This document shows, piece by piece, positions 39,121 through 46,914 of a stretch of 64,000 bases of DNA. Position numbers and translations under genes: made by a program. This DNA is from Gordonia bronchialis DSM 43247 (lineage in GTDB: Bacteria; Actinomycetota; Actinomycetes; Mycobacteriales; Mycobacteriaceae), in the NCBI RefSeq assembly GCF_000024785.1, contig NC_013441.1:1984001-2048000 (forward strand), in the 5' to 3' direction. Each line of letters opens with the position of its first letter. Within the stretch, counting starts at the first letter, position 1. The notes beneath the pieces are model-generated. The model had not been told where the DNA came from, made no database searches, and worked only from the letters and a program-made list of their open reading frames with translations.

Positions 39121-39504
39121 ATGGCAGACAAGTCCTTCCACGTGGAGGTGGTCTCCGCCGACCGTGAGCTGTACTCCGGTGAGGCGACCTTCGTGATCGC
39201 CCAGACGACCGTCGGTGAACTCGGTGTCCTGGCAAATCACGAACCGTTGCTCGGACAGTTGGTGCCGGGTGGCTTCGTGGTGATCGTCGAGGAGTCGGGT
39301 GACCGGCGTGCGGCAGCCGTCGAAGGCGGCTTCCTGTCCGTCACCGGCGAATCGGTCACGATTCTCGCCGAGGCGGCCGACTGGGCCGACGACGCCGACG
39401 TCGCCTCCGAGCGGCAGACGTTGGACTCCGCCGAGCCGGGCACCGACGAGTACAACCGCGCGCACGCGCGTTTGGCTGCGGCAGAGCACCTTTCGAAAAA
39501 GTGA
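39121..39504 (+). CDS. atpC: ATP synthase subunit epsilon
   Basis: Epsilon joins gamma to the c-ring and can restrain hydrolysis. The beta-barrel part is clear (FHVEVVSADRELYSGEATFVIAQTTVGELGVLANHEPLLGQLVPGGFVVI, VEGGFLSVTGESVTILAE). The C-terminal helical part is short (127 residues in total), as in mycobacteria, where hydrolysis control lies mainly with alpha. It is the last gene of the atp operon. A terminator hairpin follows at 39543-39571. Confidence 0.95.
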   Translation: MADKSFHVEVVSADRELYSGEATFVIAQTTVGELGVLANHEPLLGQLVPGGFVVIVEESGDRRAAAVEGGFLSVTGESVTILAEAADWADDADVASERQTLDSAEPGTDEYNRAHARLAAAEHLSKK

Positions 39505-39542
39505 CGGTGAGCGGCCACGGCCGCTGAGCCAGATGTGATCGG

Positions 39543-39571
39543 CAGTCACCCGGATCAGACCCGGGTGACTG
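39543..39571 (+). terminator. terminator of the ATP synthase operon
   Basis: CAGTCACCCGG and CCGGGTGACTG pair perfectly over 11 bases with a 7-base loop, 38 bases after the atpC stop, followed by GATTCGTTTGTT. The stem plus partial U-run fits an intrinsic terminator. Confidence 0.8.
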
Positions 39572-39729
39572 GCCGATTCGTTTGTTCGGATGGCATGCTG
39601 GTGGTCAACAGCCCATCACGCGTGATCATCTCGGAGCGTTCGCTTCGATTCCCGCTCCCGGCACTCGTGCAGCCCACGATTCACCGGTGAGGCCGGTGCC
39701 CACGCGTCAGTCGCAAGGAGGTGCCGGCG

Positions 39730-40194
39730 TTGCCGCTTCTCACCGTGCTGCTGACCGTGTTGCTCGTGGTCGCGGTCGCGTTGTGCGCACTCCTTGCGTA
39801 CCGCCTCGGTCAGCTGCGCAGTGCCGGCACGCCCGTGCTACTCCGTGAGGTCCCCGCGGGCGCCGACGAGGGATGGCGGCACGGGACTGTCCACTACAGC
39901 GACGAGGCACTCCGGTACTTCCGGCTGAGCTCCCTGCGTCCCGGCCCGTCGGCGACCTTTTGCCGGCAGGGCATCGAGATCACCGGCCGCCGGGACCCGG
40001 TGGGTACCGAGACCGACATCATGGACGGCCTGGTGGTCCTCCAGATGCGGGAGGCCGTCACCGCTGGGCGTCCGGACCACCAGGCCGGACCGGGCACCTA
40101 CGAACTCGCGATGACTCCGGGCGCCGTGACGGCGTTCCAGTCCTGGCTCGAATCCCGCCAATCCGATCGGTCCCAGCGACGCCGCAGCGCCTGA
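39730..40194 (+). CDS. DUF2550 family membrane protein
   Basis: A single N-terminal transmembrane helix (LLTVLLTVLLVVAVALCALLAYRLG) is followed by a soluble domain of about 120 residues with WRHGTVHYSDEALRYFRLSSLRPGPSATFCRQGIEITGRRDP. This is the DUF2550 pattern known from M. tuberculosis Rv1312, which also follows atpC. Function unknown. The start is decided by the ribosome-binding site. AAGGAGG at 39715-39721 abuts a GTG at 39721, which is too close, while the in-frame TTG at 39730 has ideal 8-base spacing. Its C-terminus is Arg-rich (QSDRSQRRRSA). Confidence 0.88.
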   Translation: MPLLTVLLTVLLVVAVALCALLAYRLGQLRSAGTPVLLREVPAGADEGWRHGTVHYSDEALRYFRLSSLRPGPSATFCRQGIEITGRRDPVGTETDIMDGLVVLQMREAVTAGRPDHQAGPGTYELAMTPGAVTAFQSWLESRQSDRSQRRRSA

Positions 40195-40211
40195 GACGGG
40201 AACCGAGCCGA

Positions 40212-40823
40212 TCAGTCTCTGCTGCGGTCTCCGCCGGGCACCCACGTCACGTCGCCGGGCGGGGAGGCGTCCGGTGATCCGGGAAGTCGGTTGGCCACCC
40301 GGGACAGGATGAACAGCAGGTCGGACAGGCGGTTGAGATACTTGGCCGGCAGCACCGACGTGTCGTCGGGGTACGCCGTTACCGCCGCCCACGCCGATCG
40401 TTCCGCTCGCCGGGTCACCGTCCGCGCCTGATGCAGCAACGCGGCGAACGGTGTGCCGCCGGGCAGGACAAAGGAATTCAGGGCGGGCAGGTCGGTACCG
40501 AAGCGATCACACCAGCTCTCGAGAGCGTCGATGTAGGACTGTTCGATCCGCAATGGCGGGTACTTCGGATCGTCGATGACCGGCGTGGACAGGTCGGCGC
40601 CGGCGTCGAAGAGATCGTTCTGCACGGTGGTGAGCACGGTGGCGATGTCGTCGGGGACCCCACCGCCGAGCGCGAGGGCCACGCCGATGCAGGCGTTGGC
40701 CTCGTCACAGTCGGCATAGGCGATGACCCGGGGATCGGTCTTGGGGACGCGGGAGAAGTCGCTCAGGCCGGTGGAGCCATCGTCGCCGGTCCGCGTATAG
40801 ATCCGCGTCAGGTGTACTGCCAT
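40212..40823 (-). CDS. cob(I)alamin adenosyltransferase, PduO type
   Basis: The enzyme transfers the adenosyl group of ATP to cob(I)alamin, making the coenzyme for B12 mutases. PduO-family motifs are the ATP-binding N-terminus IYTRTGDDGSTGLSDFSRVPKTDPR, the DEANA segment (YADCDEANACIG) and the trimer/active-site block FVLPGGTPFAALLHQARTVTRRAERSAW, then YLNRLSDLLFILSR. Length 203 residues is normal. It is on the minus strand between the DUF2550 gene and murA, exactly as Rv1314c. The divergent cobalt importer 1.8 kb away gives a second cobalt link, probably by coincidence of position. Confidence 0.94.
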   Translation of the reverse strand: MAVHLTRIYTRTGDDGSTGLSDFSRVPKTDPRVIAYADCDEANACIGVALALGGGVPDDIATVLTTVQNDLFDAGADLSTPVIDDPKYPPLRIEQSYIDALESWCDRFGTDLPALNSFVLPGGTPFAALLHQARTVTRRAERSAWAAVTAYPDDTSVLPAKYLNRLSDLLFILSRVANRLPGSPDASPPGDVTWVPGGDRSRD

Positions 40824-40890
40824 TGGTCGAATGTAGCGCCCGGCGGTGACATGGACGCGGGTGGCAGGCGGTCCCCGCCGCGGCGACCGA

Positions 40891-40896
40891 TAAGGT
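40891..40896 (+). promoter_or_regulatory. murA: -10 element of a leaderless murA promoter
   Basis: TAAGGT fits the actinobacterial TANNNT -10. Seven bases separate it from the GTG at 40904, placing the transcription start on the start codon. No Shine-Dalgarno sequence precedes the GTG. No clear -35 is seen, which is common in this group. Confidence 0.5.
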
Positions 40897-40903
40897 GGCA
40901 GGC

Positions 40904-42160
40904 GTGAGTGATCGGTTTCTGGTCACCGGCGGTGTCCGGCTGGCGGGTGAGGTCTCGGTGGGTGGCGCCAAGAACAGCGTGCTCAAGCTGATGGCGGCCG
41001 CCCTGCTGGCCGAGGGCACAACGGTGCTGACGAATGCCCCGGAGATCGCCGACGTCCCACTGATGGCCGACGTGTTGCGGGGTCTCGGTGCCGTGGTGGC
41101 CACCGAGGGTGACACGGTGACGATCACCGCGCCGGCCGAACCCAAATTTCACGCCGACTTCGACGCCGTGCGCCAGTTTCGGGCATCGGTGTGTGTGCTC
41201 GGCCCGCTGATGGCCCGCTGCCGACGGGCGGTGGTCGCTCTGCCCGGTGGCGACGCGATCGGCTCACGGCCGCTGGACATGCACCAGTCCGGCCTGCGTG
41301 CGCTCGGCGCGCACAGTTCCATCGAGCACGGCTGCGTGGTCGCCGAGGCCGATGCCCTCATCGGCGCGCCCATCGCACTCGAGTTCCCGTCGGTGGGTGC
41401 CACCGAGAACATCCTGATGGCCGCGGTGCTCGCCGAAGGTGAGACCACCATCGACAACGCCGCCCGCGAACCGGAGATCGTCGATCTGTGCGAGATGCTG
41501 CAGCAGATGGGCGCCCAGATCGATGGTGCGGGCACCTCGACGCTCACCGTGCGCGGGGTCGAGCGGCTGCACCCGACGACCCATCGCGTGGTCGGGGACC
41601 GCATCGTGGGGGCCACCTGGGGGATTGCGGCCGCGATGACCCGTGGTGATGTCACAGTGCACGGGGTGCGCCCGGAACATCTGCAGTTGGTGCTGAACAA
41701 ACTCGTCGATACCGGCGCCCGCGTCGACACTTTCTCCGACGGGTTCCGCGTCCGGCACGACTCCCGGCCGACCGCGGTCAACGTGTCGACCTTGCCGTTC
41801 CCCGGGTTCCCGACCGATTTGCAGCCGATGGCGATCGGGCTGGCCGCGATCGCCGAGGGCATGTCGGTGATCACCGAGAACGTCTTCGAGGCCCGGTTCC
41901 GGTTCGTCGAGGAGATGGTGCGACTGGGTGCGGACGCCCGTACCGACGGCCACCACGCGGTGATCCGCGGGGTCGAGCGACTCTCGAGTGCACCCGTGTG
42001 GTGTTCCGACATCAGGGCGGGAGCGGGGCTGGTGCTGGCCGGCCTGGTCGCCGACGGTGTCACCGAGGTCCACGACGTCGAGCACATCGACCGCGGCTAC
42101 CCGCATTTCGTGGAGATCCTGCGTGACCTGGGGGCGCAGATCGAACGGGTCGGGGGCTGA
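40904..42160 (+). CDS. murA: UDP-N-acetylglucosamine 1-carboxyvinyltransferase, fosfomycin-insensitive type
   Basis: MurA adds enolpyruvate from PEP to UDP-GlcNAc, the first committed step of peptidoglycan synthesis. The N-terminus [24 protein letters not shown] and the Arg motif [16 protein letters not shown] are typical. The active-site loop reads [17 protein letters not shown]. The residue that is Cys115 in E. coli is Asp117 here, as in M. tuberculosis, where it gives natural fosfomycin resistance. 418 residues. The GTG at 40904 has a TAAGGT -10 seven bases upstream, so the mRNA is probably leaderless. In Mycobacterium murA is followed directly by the rRNA operon; here about 12 kb of other genes intervene. 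Confidence 0.97.
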   Translation: MSDRFLVTGGVRLAGEVSVGGAKNSVLKLMAAALLAEGTTVLTNAPEIADVPLMADVLRGLGAVVATEGDTVTITAPAEPKFHADFDAVRQFRASVCVLGPLMARCRRAVVALPGGDAIGSRPLDMHQSGLRALGAHSSIEHGCVVAEADALIGAPIALEFPSVGATENILMAAVLAEGETTIDNAAREPEIVDLCEMLQQMGAQIDGAGTSTLTVRGVERLHPTTHRVVGDRIVGATWGIAAAMTRGDVTVHGVRPEHLQLVLNKLVDTGARVDTFSDGFRVRHDSRPTAVNVSTLPFPGFPTDLQPMAIGLAAIAEGMSVITENVFEARFRFVEEMVRLGADARTDGHHAVIRGVERLSSAPVWCSDIRAGAGLVLAGLVADGVTEVHDVEHIDRGYPHFVEILRDLGAQIERVGG

Positions 42161-42168
42161 GGAACCCG

Positions 42169-42468
42169 ATGGACGGCGAGCACACGCACGCACCCTCCGT
42201 CGACATCGCCGCGTGGTCGCGCCGCTTCGATCTGCTCTCCGATCCGCATCGGCTCGAGATCCTGATTGTCCTGCACCGTAGGCCCGGCATCATCGTCGGG
42301 GACATCGCCGCCACCGTCGGGCGCACCGAAACCGCGGTGTCACAAGCGCTTCGGGTGCTGCGCCATCAGGGCTGGGTGACCTCCACCCGCGTGGGCCGGT
42401 CGGTGAGCTATCGCCTCGACGACGAGACCGTGCACGAACTGCTGCACTGGATGGGCGCCGGCCACTAG
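42169..42468 (+). CDS. ArsR/SmtB family regulator, probable metal sensor for cobalt import
   Basis: A 99-residue winged-helix repressor of the ArsR/SmtB family: RFDLLSDPHRLEILIVLHRRPGIIVGDIAATVGRTETAVSQALRVLRHQGWVTSTRVGRSVSYRLDDETVHELL. The recognition helix is TETAVSQALRVLR. His residues near the N-terminus (MDGEHTHAP) and at the C-terminus (HELLHWMGAGH) could ligate a metal, as in the nickel/cobalt sensors NmtR and KmtR. It starts 8 bases after murA and is followed by cbiMNQO. The dyad operator between them (42547-42597) is the natural target. Cobalt or nickel sensing is inference from context. Confidence 0.82.
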   Translation: MDGEHTHAPSVDIAAWSRRFDLLSDPHRLEILIVLHRRPGIIVGDIAATVGRTETAVSQALRVLRHQGWVTSTRVGRSVSYRLDDETVHELLHWMGAGH

Positions 42469-42546
42469 GCGTGTGGAAGACACGCCCAGCCAGGGCGACC
42501 GAGCCGAGACCGTCGCACCGTCACTGGCCACCGGGTGTGCCCGCGC

Positions 42547-42618
42547 CCTGTCCACTCGGACAGTATGTTCACGTAAACATCTGAATAAGTGGACAGGTGT
42601 CGGGGGCGGTCCTACCGT
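42547..42618 (+). promoter_or_regulatory. nested dyad operator and leaderless promoter of the cobalt importer
   Basis: An outer inverted repeat CCTGTCCACT (42547-42556) / AGTGGACAGG (42588-42597) encloses a central palindrome ATGTTCACGTAAACAT (42565-42580). Their centres differ by half a base. A -35 TGGACA (42590-42595) lies inside the right outer arm. A -10 TACCGT (42613-42618) follows after 17 bases, and the ATG at 42625 is where transcription should begin. Repressor binding to the outer dyad would therefore block the promoter. Confidence 0.6.
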
Positions 42619-42624
42619 CTTCTC

Positions 42625-43353
42625 ATGTCCTCGATCTCACCGACCACCACGTCCGTCGCGATGCACATGAGTGACGGCATCATCAATGCGCCGACATCGG
42701 CGTTGTTCGGCGTGGTGGCGCTCGCCGGTCTGGCCATCTGCGCCTGGCGCGCCCGCTCCGACCTCGATGAGAAGGCCGTCCCGATGGCCGGTCTGGTGGC
42801 GGCATTCATCTTCGCCGTGCAGATGATCAACTTCCCCATCCTGCCCGGGGTGAGCGGTCATCTCCTCGGCGGCGCGCTGGCCGCGATCCTGGTGGGCCCC
42901 TACACCGGAGCGCTGTGTATCGCGATCGTTCTCGTCGTCCAGGCGCTTCTGTTCGCCGACGGCGGGGTCACCGCGCTCGGCGCCAACATCACCAACATGG
43001 CACTCATCTCCACGTTCGCCGGTTACCTCGTCGCCGTCGTGCTCGTCCGGCTGATCCGGGCCCGTCCGCTGCCGACCGGTGGCCTGGCAGCGATTGCCTT
43101 TGTCTCGGCCCTGTGCGGAACAGTCTGTGCGGCCACGGGATTCGTGGTGGAGTACGCACTCGGTGGTGCCGCCACCACGTCGCTGGGAACCGTCGCGGTG
43201 TACATGTGGGGCACCCACGTCCTCATCGGCGTGGGGGAGGGCCTGATCACCGCCGTCACCGTCGTTGCGGTCGCGCGGGCCCGTCCCGACCTGGTCTACC
43301 TGTTGCGGTTCGCCTCCCGCAGATCCACCACGCCGACGGGAGTCCCGGTATGA
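42625..43353 (+). CDS. cbiM: cobalt ECF transporter S component CbiM
   Basis: CbiM binds Co2+ outside the membrane through the N-terminal Met-His segment and passes it to the ECF module. The conserved MHMSDGIINAP is present at residues 13-23. Helices with FPILPGVSGHLLGGALAAILVGPYTGALCI and ALGANITNMALISTFAGY follow, the family's key regions. The start is open. ATG 42625 fits the leaderless promoter and adds MSSISPTTTSVA before the Met-His. ATG 42661 would start exactly at MHMSDG, which the metal site needs at the N-terminus. Some CbiM proteins have a cleaved leader, but this one lacks a hydrophobic core. The stop overlaps the cbiN ATG. Confidence 0.92.
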   Translation: MSSISPTTTSVAMHMSDGIINAPTSALFGVVALAGLAICAWRARSDLDEKAVPMAGLVAAFIFAVQMINFPILPGVSGHLLGGALAAILVGPYTGALCIAIVLVVQALLFADGGVTALGANITNMALISTFAGYLVAVVLVRLIRARPLPTGGLAAIAFVSALCGTVCAATGFVVEYALGGAATTSLGTVAVYMWGTHVLIGVGEGLITAVTVVAVARARPDLVYLLRFASRRSTTPTGVPV

Positions 43354-43754
43354 GCCACACACGATCGGACGAGGATCAGGCTGCCGCTTCGGCGCCGCGA
43401 ATCAGGCTGCGCCACTTCCTCATCGGCTTCGCCGTGGTGGCCCTGCTGGTCGCCGGCGTGATCTCCTACTTCGCGAGTTCGGCACCCGACGGGCTGGATT
43501 CGGCAACTCAGCGCGGGTGCAAGACGGTGGTGGTGAACGGTGCCGAACAGCTGCGGGGCGACTGCATCGCGCAGCACGCCACCGACCACGCGATGGCGTC
43601 GTCTCCGCTGGCCGAGTATTCGGTGCGCGGCCTCGGGGACTCCAACGGTCTCGCGGGGGTGATCGGGGTGCTCGTCACTCTGGCACTGGCGGGTGGCGTG
43701 TTCTGGCTCATCGCCCGCAGTCGGCGGTCGCGGGCGCCGGGGATCGACGCCTGA
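43350..43754 (+). CDS. cbiN: PDGLE-domain cobalt transport protein (CbiN-like)
   Basis: A small protein of 134 residues with two transmembrane helices (FLIGFAVVALLVAGVISYFA and LAGVIGVLVTLALAGGVFWLIA) and a loop carrying APDGLDSATQRGC. The PDGLE-type motif defines the CbiN/PDGLE family, which helps CbiM load cobalt. The loop is longer than in classical CbiN and contains two Cys (RGCKTV, RGDCIAQH). It overlaps the cbiM stop (ATGA) and is followed one base later by cbiQ, so it is part of the cbiMNQO unit. Confidence 0.88.
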   Translation: MSHTRSDEDQAAASAPRIRLRHFLIGFAVVALLVAGVISYFASSAPDGLDSATQRGCKTVVVNGAEQLRGDCIAQHATDHAMASSPLAEYSVRGLGDSNGLAGVIGVLVTLALAGGVFWLIARSRRSRAPGIDA

Positions 43755-43755
43755 C

Positions 43756-44532
43756 ATGGGAGCGGGCCACGCACATCCGCTCTACCTCGAGCACGGCTCG
43801 CGCGTGCATCGTGCCCCTGCCGAGGTGAAGCTGGTCTGCCTGGTGGTCTTCGTTTTCGCCGTGGTGGCCACCGGGCGTGAGATGTTCTGGCCCTACCTGT
43901 GTTTCGCCCTCATTCTCGTCGTCGTGTGGCGGCTGGGGAACGTACCGCTGCGCTGGATCGCGCCGCGGATGCTCATCGAGGCCCCGTTCGTGGTGCTCGC
44001 CGTCCTGCTGCCTTTCACCGAGGGCGGCGAGCGGTTGTCGGTGGCCGGCCTCTCGCTGTCGGTGGCCGGGCTCTATGCCGCTTGGGGCATCGTGATCAAA
44101 GGAACGCTGGGAGTGGCGGCTTCGCTGACCTTCGCGGCCACCACACCGGCCCGCGAACTGCCCCGGGCGCTCGGACGGCTCGGTGTCCCGGCGACGATCA
44201 CCCCGGTGATCGTGATGATGCTGCGCTACATCGATGTCCTCTCCGCCGAGATCCGCCGCCAGCACATCGCACGGCTCGCGCGGGGCGACTCACCACGGAT
44301 GGCCCATCAGGCGGGTGCGATCGCCAAGGGCGTCGGCTCGCTGTTCCTGCGTTCCTACGAGCGGGGCGAGCGGGTGCACCTGGCGATGATGTCGCGTGGT
44401 TTCACCGGCACCATCCCGGAGATGGCTCCGGTGACGACGTCGGTGCGTGCGACGCGGCGACAGTGGGTCATCGTGCTGACGCCCGCGGCGACCGCGGTGG
44501 CCGTCGCCGTGACGGCCTGGGGTGTGCGGTGA
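43756..44532 (+). CDS. cbiQ: ECF transporter T component CbiQ
   Basis: CbiQ is the membrane scaffold joining CbiM to the ATPase. The hydrophobic N-terminal half has about five helices. Two conserved cytoplasmic motifs that contact CbiO are visible as Ala-Arg-Gly-type segments (IARLARGD at the first coupling helix, MMSRGFTGTIPE at the second). His-rich residues open the protein (MGAGHAHPLYLEHGSRVHR). The 258-residue length is normal. The ATG at 43756 lies just after the cbiN stop. cbiO follows after about 20 bases with GAGGAG ahead of its start. Confidence 0.92.
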   Translation: MGAGHAHPLYLEHGSRVHRAPAEVKLVCLVVFVFAVVATGREMFWPYLCFALILVVVWRLGNVPLRWIAPRMLIEAPFVVLAVLLPFTEGGERLSVAGLSLSVAGLYAAWGIVIKGTLGVAASLTFAATTPARELPRALGRLGVPATITPVIVMMLRYIDVLSAEIRRQHIARLARGDSPRMAHQAGAIAKGVGSLFLRSYERGERVHLAMMSRGFTGTIPEMAPVTTSVRATRRQWVIVLTPAATAVAVAVTAWGVR

Positions 44533-44552
44533 GGGGAGCGACGAGGAGTGCG

Positions 44553-45329
44553 ATGACCGGATACGCGATCGAGATCGCCGGGCTGGGACACACCTACCCG
44601 GATGGTCATGTGGCACTCGACGGGGTGGATCTTGCCGTCCGTCCCGGTGAGCGGGTGGCGCTGCTGGGACCCAACGGCGCGGGGAAGACGACGCTGATGC
44701 TGCATCTCAACGGCGTGCTGACGCCGAGTGCGGGGACCGTCGCGATCAACGGGATACGGTTGTCGCGCAAAACGATCCGTGACGTCCGCCAGCAGGTGGG
44801 GCTGGTCTTCCAGGATCCCGACGACCAGTTGTTCATGCCGACGCTCATCGAGGACGTCGCCTTCGGGCCGGCCAACTTCGGGGTTCGCGGGGAGCAGCTC
44901 GCCGAGCGGGTGGACGCGGCCCTCGACGTCGTGGCGATGACCGAACACGCCCGGCGCAGCCCGCATCACCTGTCCGGCGGGCAGCGTCGCCGGGGCGCGC
45001 TTGCGACGGTGTTGGCCTGCCGCCCAGACATTCTCGTGCTGGACGAACCGTCGGCCAATCTCGACCCCGTCGCCCGCCGGGAACTCGCGCAGACCCTGGC
45101 CGATCTGCCGCAGACGATGCTGGTGGTCACCCACGACCTGCCCTATGCGGCCCAGCTCTGTGACCGCGCGGTCATCGTCGACGACGGTCACATCGTGGCC
45201 GACGGGCCGATCGCCGAGATCCTCTGTGACGCAGAACTGCTCGCTGCGCACCGGCTCGAACTGCCGTGGGGTTTCGACGCCGATGTCCTGCTGGCCGCGC
45301 GCACCGGCGCCGACCGCGCTCACACCTGA
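44553..45329 (+). CDS. cbiO: ECF transporter ATPase CbiO
   Basis: The ABC ATPase that powers cobalt import. Walker A GPNGAGKTTLMLHLNG, Q-loop VFQDPDDQLFMPTLIEDVAFGPANFG (typical of the CbiO/EcfA group), signature HLSGGQRRRGALATVLA, Walker B ILVLDEPSANLDP and switch His in VVTHDLPYA are all intact. 258 residues. I chose the ATG at 44553 (MTGYAIEIAGLGHTYPDG) with GAGGAG upstream. A GTG at 44529 overlapping the cbiQ stop is possible. It is the last gene of the cobalt import operon, and a 207-base gap separates it from the alcohol dehydrogenase. Confidence 0.95.
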   Translation: MTGYAIEIAGLGHTYPDGHVALDGVDLAVRPGERVALLGPNGAGKTTLMLHLNGVLTPSAGTVAINGIRLSRKTIRDVRQQVGLVFQDPDDQLFMPTLIEDVAFGPANFGVRGEQLAERVDAALDVVAMTEHARRSPHHLSGGQRRRGALATVLACRPDILVLDEPSANLDPVARRELAQTLADLPQTMLVVTHDLPYAAQLCDRAVIVDDGHIVADGPIAEILCDAELLAAHRLELPWGFDADVLLAARTGADRAHT

Positions 45330-45536
45330 CCGCACGGACGGGTCCGAACCTCTCCGATCGGTCAGGTGCCCACCCGTCCTCCGGCCGGCCCGGCGGGCGG
45401 AAGGGACGGTTCGGCGCTCGATCACTTCTGGTCGGCCTGTGACCTGCGTAACGTCGCCAGTGCTTCACCGAAGCCGCCACCATGCTCCATCGAAGACCGC
45501 GACACGCAAGCGCCAGCTCGCAGGAGGATAGTCATC
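45330..45536 (+). promoter_or_regulatory. upstream region of the alcohol dehydrogenase cluster
   Basis: No gene is seen. A possible -10 TAACGT is at 45449-45454 with a weak TTCTGG at -35 spacing (45426-45431). A strong AGGAGG (45522-45527) precedes the ATG at 45537. Any activator site for the downstream response regulator would be expected here; I see no clear dyad. Confidence 0.4.
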
Positions 45537-46829
45537 ATGCAGGTAGACGAACTACTGAAACCGTTCCCCATCAAGGAGTTCCACCCGTTTCCGCGGGCGA
45601 TGATGGGGCCCGGCGCACACGAGATGATCGGACCCGAGGCACTCAAACTCGGCTTCAAGAAGACACTCATCATGACCACCGGGCTGCGCGGCAGTGACAC
45701 CGTCCACAAGATCGTCGAGTCGTGCAAGTACCACGGCCTCGACGTGGTGTTGTTCGACCAGGTCGAGTCGAACCCCAAGGACTACAACGTCATGGACGCG
45801 GTGTCGATGTACAACGCGGAGAAGTGCGACTCGTTCATCTCGATCGGCGGCGGCTCGGCGCACGACGCCTGTAAGGGCGCGCGCATCTCCGTGGCCCACG
45901 ACGGCCGGAACATCAACGAGTTCGAGGGATTCAACAAGAGTGAGAACCCCAAGAACCCCCCACACATCGCGGTGTCCACCACCGCGGGTACCGGTTCGGA
46001 GACCTCGTGGGCCTACGTCATCACCGACACCACCACCGACCCCGACAAGCCGCACAAGTACGTGGCCTTCGACGACGCGTCGGTCACCACCCTGGCCATC
46101 GATGATCCGGTGCTCTACTACGACTGCCCGGTGGCGTTCACCGCACAGTGCGGCTTCGACGTCCTCGCCCACGCCTCCGAGCCGTATGTCTCCCGCCTGA
46201 ACTTCCCGCCGTCGATGGGCAACGCGCTGCATGCGGTTCGTCTGACCGCACGCCACCTGCGCGAAGCCACCTGGAACCCCACCGAACTTGCCGGCCGCGA
46301 AGGCATGATGTACGCGCAATACATTGCCGCGCAAGCCTTCAACTCCGGCGGACTGGGCATCATCCACTCCATCAGCCACGCGGTCTCGGCGTTCTACGAC
46401 ACCCATCACGGTCTGAACAACGCCATCGCCCTGCCACGTGTGTGGGCGTTCAACATGCCGGTGCTCTACGAGCGCTTCGCCGACCTCGCCGAGGCGATGG
46501 GTGTCGATACCCACGGCATGACCAAGGTACAGGCCGCTGATCAGGCCCTCAACGCCGCCATCCGTCTGCTGCGCGATGTCGGCATCCCGGAGAAGTTCAC
46601 CGACGTGACGCAGGATTCGCACATCAAGAACCGGCTGGGAACGGGCCCGACCAAGTTCTACGAGAACCGCAAGGAGATCTCCGGGGCGCCCGAATCCATC
46701 GACGCGATCACCAATCACGTCCTCGGCGACGCGTGCACACCGGGCAACCCCAAGGAGTGCACCTTCGAAACCGTCCGTCCGGTCGTCGATCACGCGTTCA
46801 ACGGTGACCTCGACGACCTGCTGACCTAG
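45537..46829 (+). CDS. NDMA-dependent (mycofactocin-type) methanol/alcohol dehydrogenase
   Basis: Iron-type (family III) alcohol dehydrogenase of the MNO/Mdo/MadA group, which oxidises methanol, ethanol or other short alcohols. It uses tightly bound NAD(H) and needs an external acceptor: NDMA in the test tube, mycofactocin in the cell. The N-terminus FPIKEFHPFPRAMMGPGAHEMIG is typical of the group. The nucleotide motif is ISIGGGSAHDACKGA. Metal-ligand regions are CGFDVLAHASEPY and HSISHAVSAFYDTHHGLNNAIALP. 430 residues. The ATG at 45537 has AGGAGG at ideal spacing. The genes downstream (MoxR, CoxE-like, propanediol-type dehydrogenase, two-component system) are those I recall from the mad cluster of Mycobacterium smegmatis. 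Confidence 0.92.
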   Translation: MQVDELLKPFPIKEFHPFPRAMMGPGAHEMIGPEALKLGFKKTLIMTTGLRGSDTVHKIVESCKYHGLDVVLFDQVESNPKDYNVMDAVSMYNAEKCDSFISIGGGSAHDACKGARISVAHDGRNINEFEGFNKSENPKNPPHIAVSTTAGTGSETSWAYVITDTTTDPDKPHKYVAFDDASVTTLAIDDPVLYYDCPVAFTAQCGFDVLAHASEPYVSRLNFPPSMGNALHAVRLTARHLREATWNPTELAGREGMMYAQYIAAQAFNSGGLGIIHSISHAVSAFYDTHHGLNNAIALPRVWAFNMPVLYERFADLAEAMGVDTHGMTKVQAADQALNAAIRLLRDVGIPEKFTDVTQDSHIKNRLGTGPTKFYENRKEISGAPESIDAITNHVLGDACTPGNPKECTFETVRPVVDHAFNGDLDDLLT

Positions 46830-46914
46830 TCGTGTGGTGTGGCCGGCGCCGTGCCCCCAAGGCGCCGGCCACACCACGCCCCCCGAGCAGATACGCCCCC
46901 GACCAGGAGACACG

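Noticed and set aside
42469..42624. A cobalamin riboswitch before cbiM
   Set aside because: No B12-box-like sequence is seen, and the promoter fit puts the transcription start at the ATG, leaving no leader for a riboswitch.
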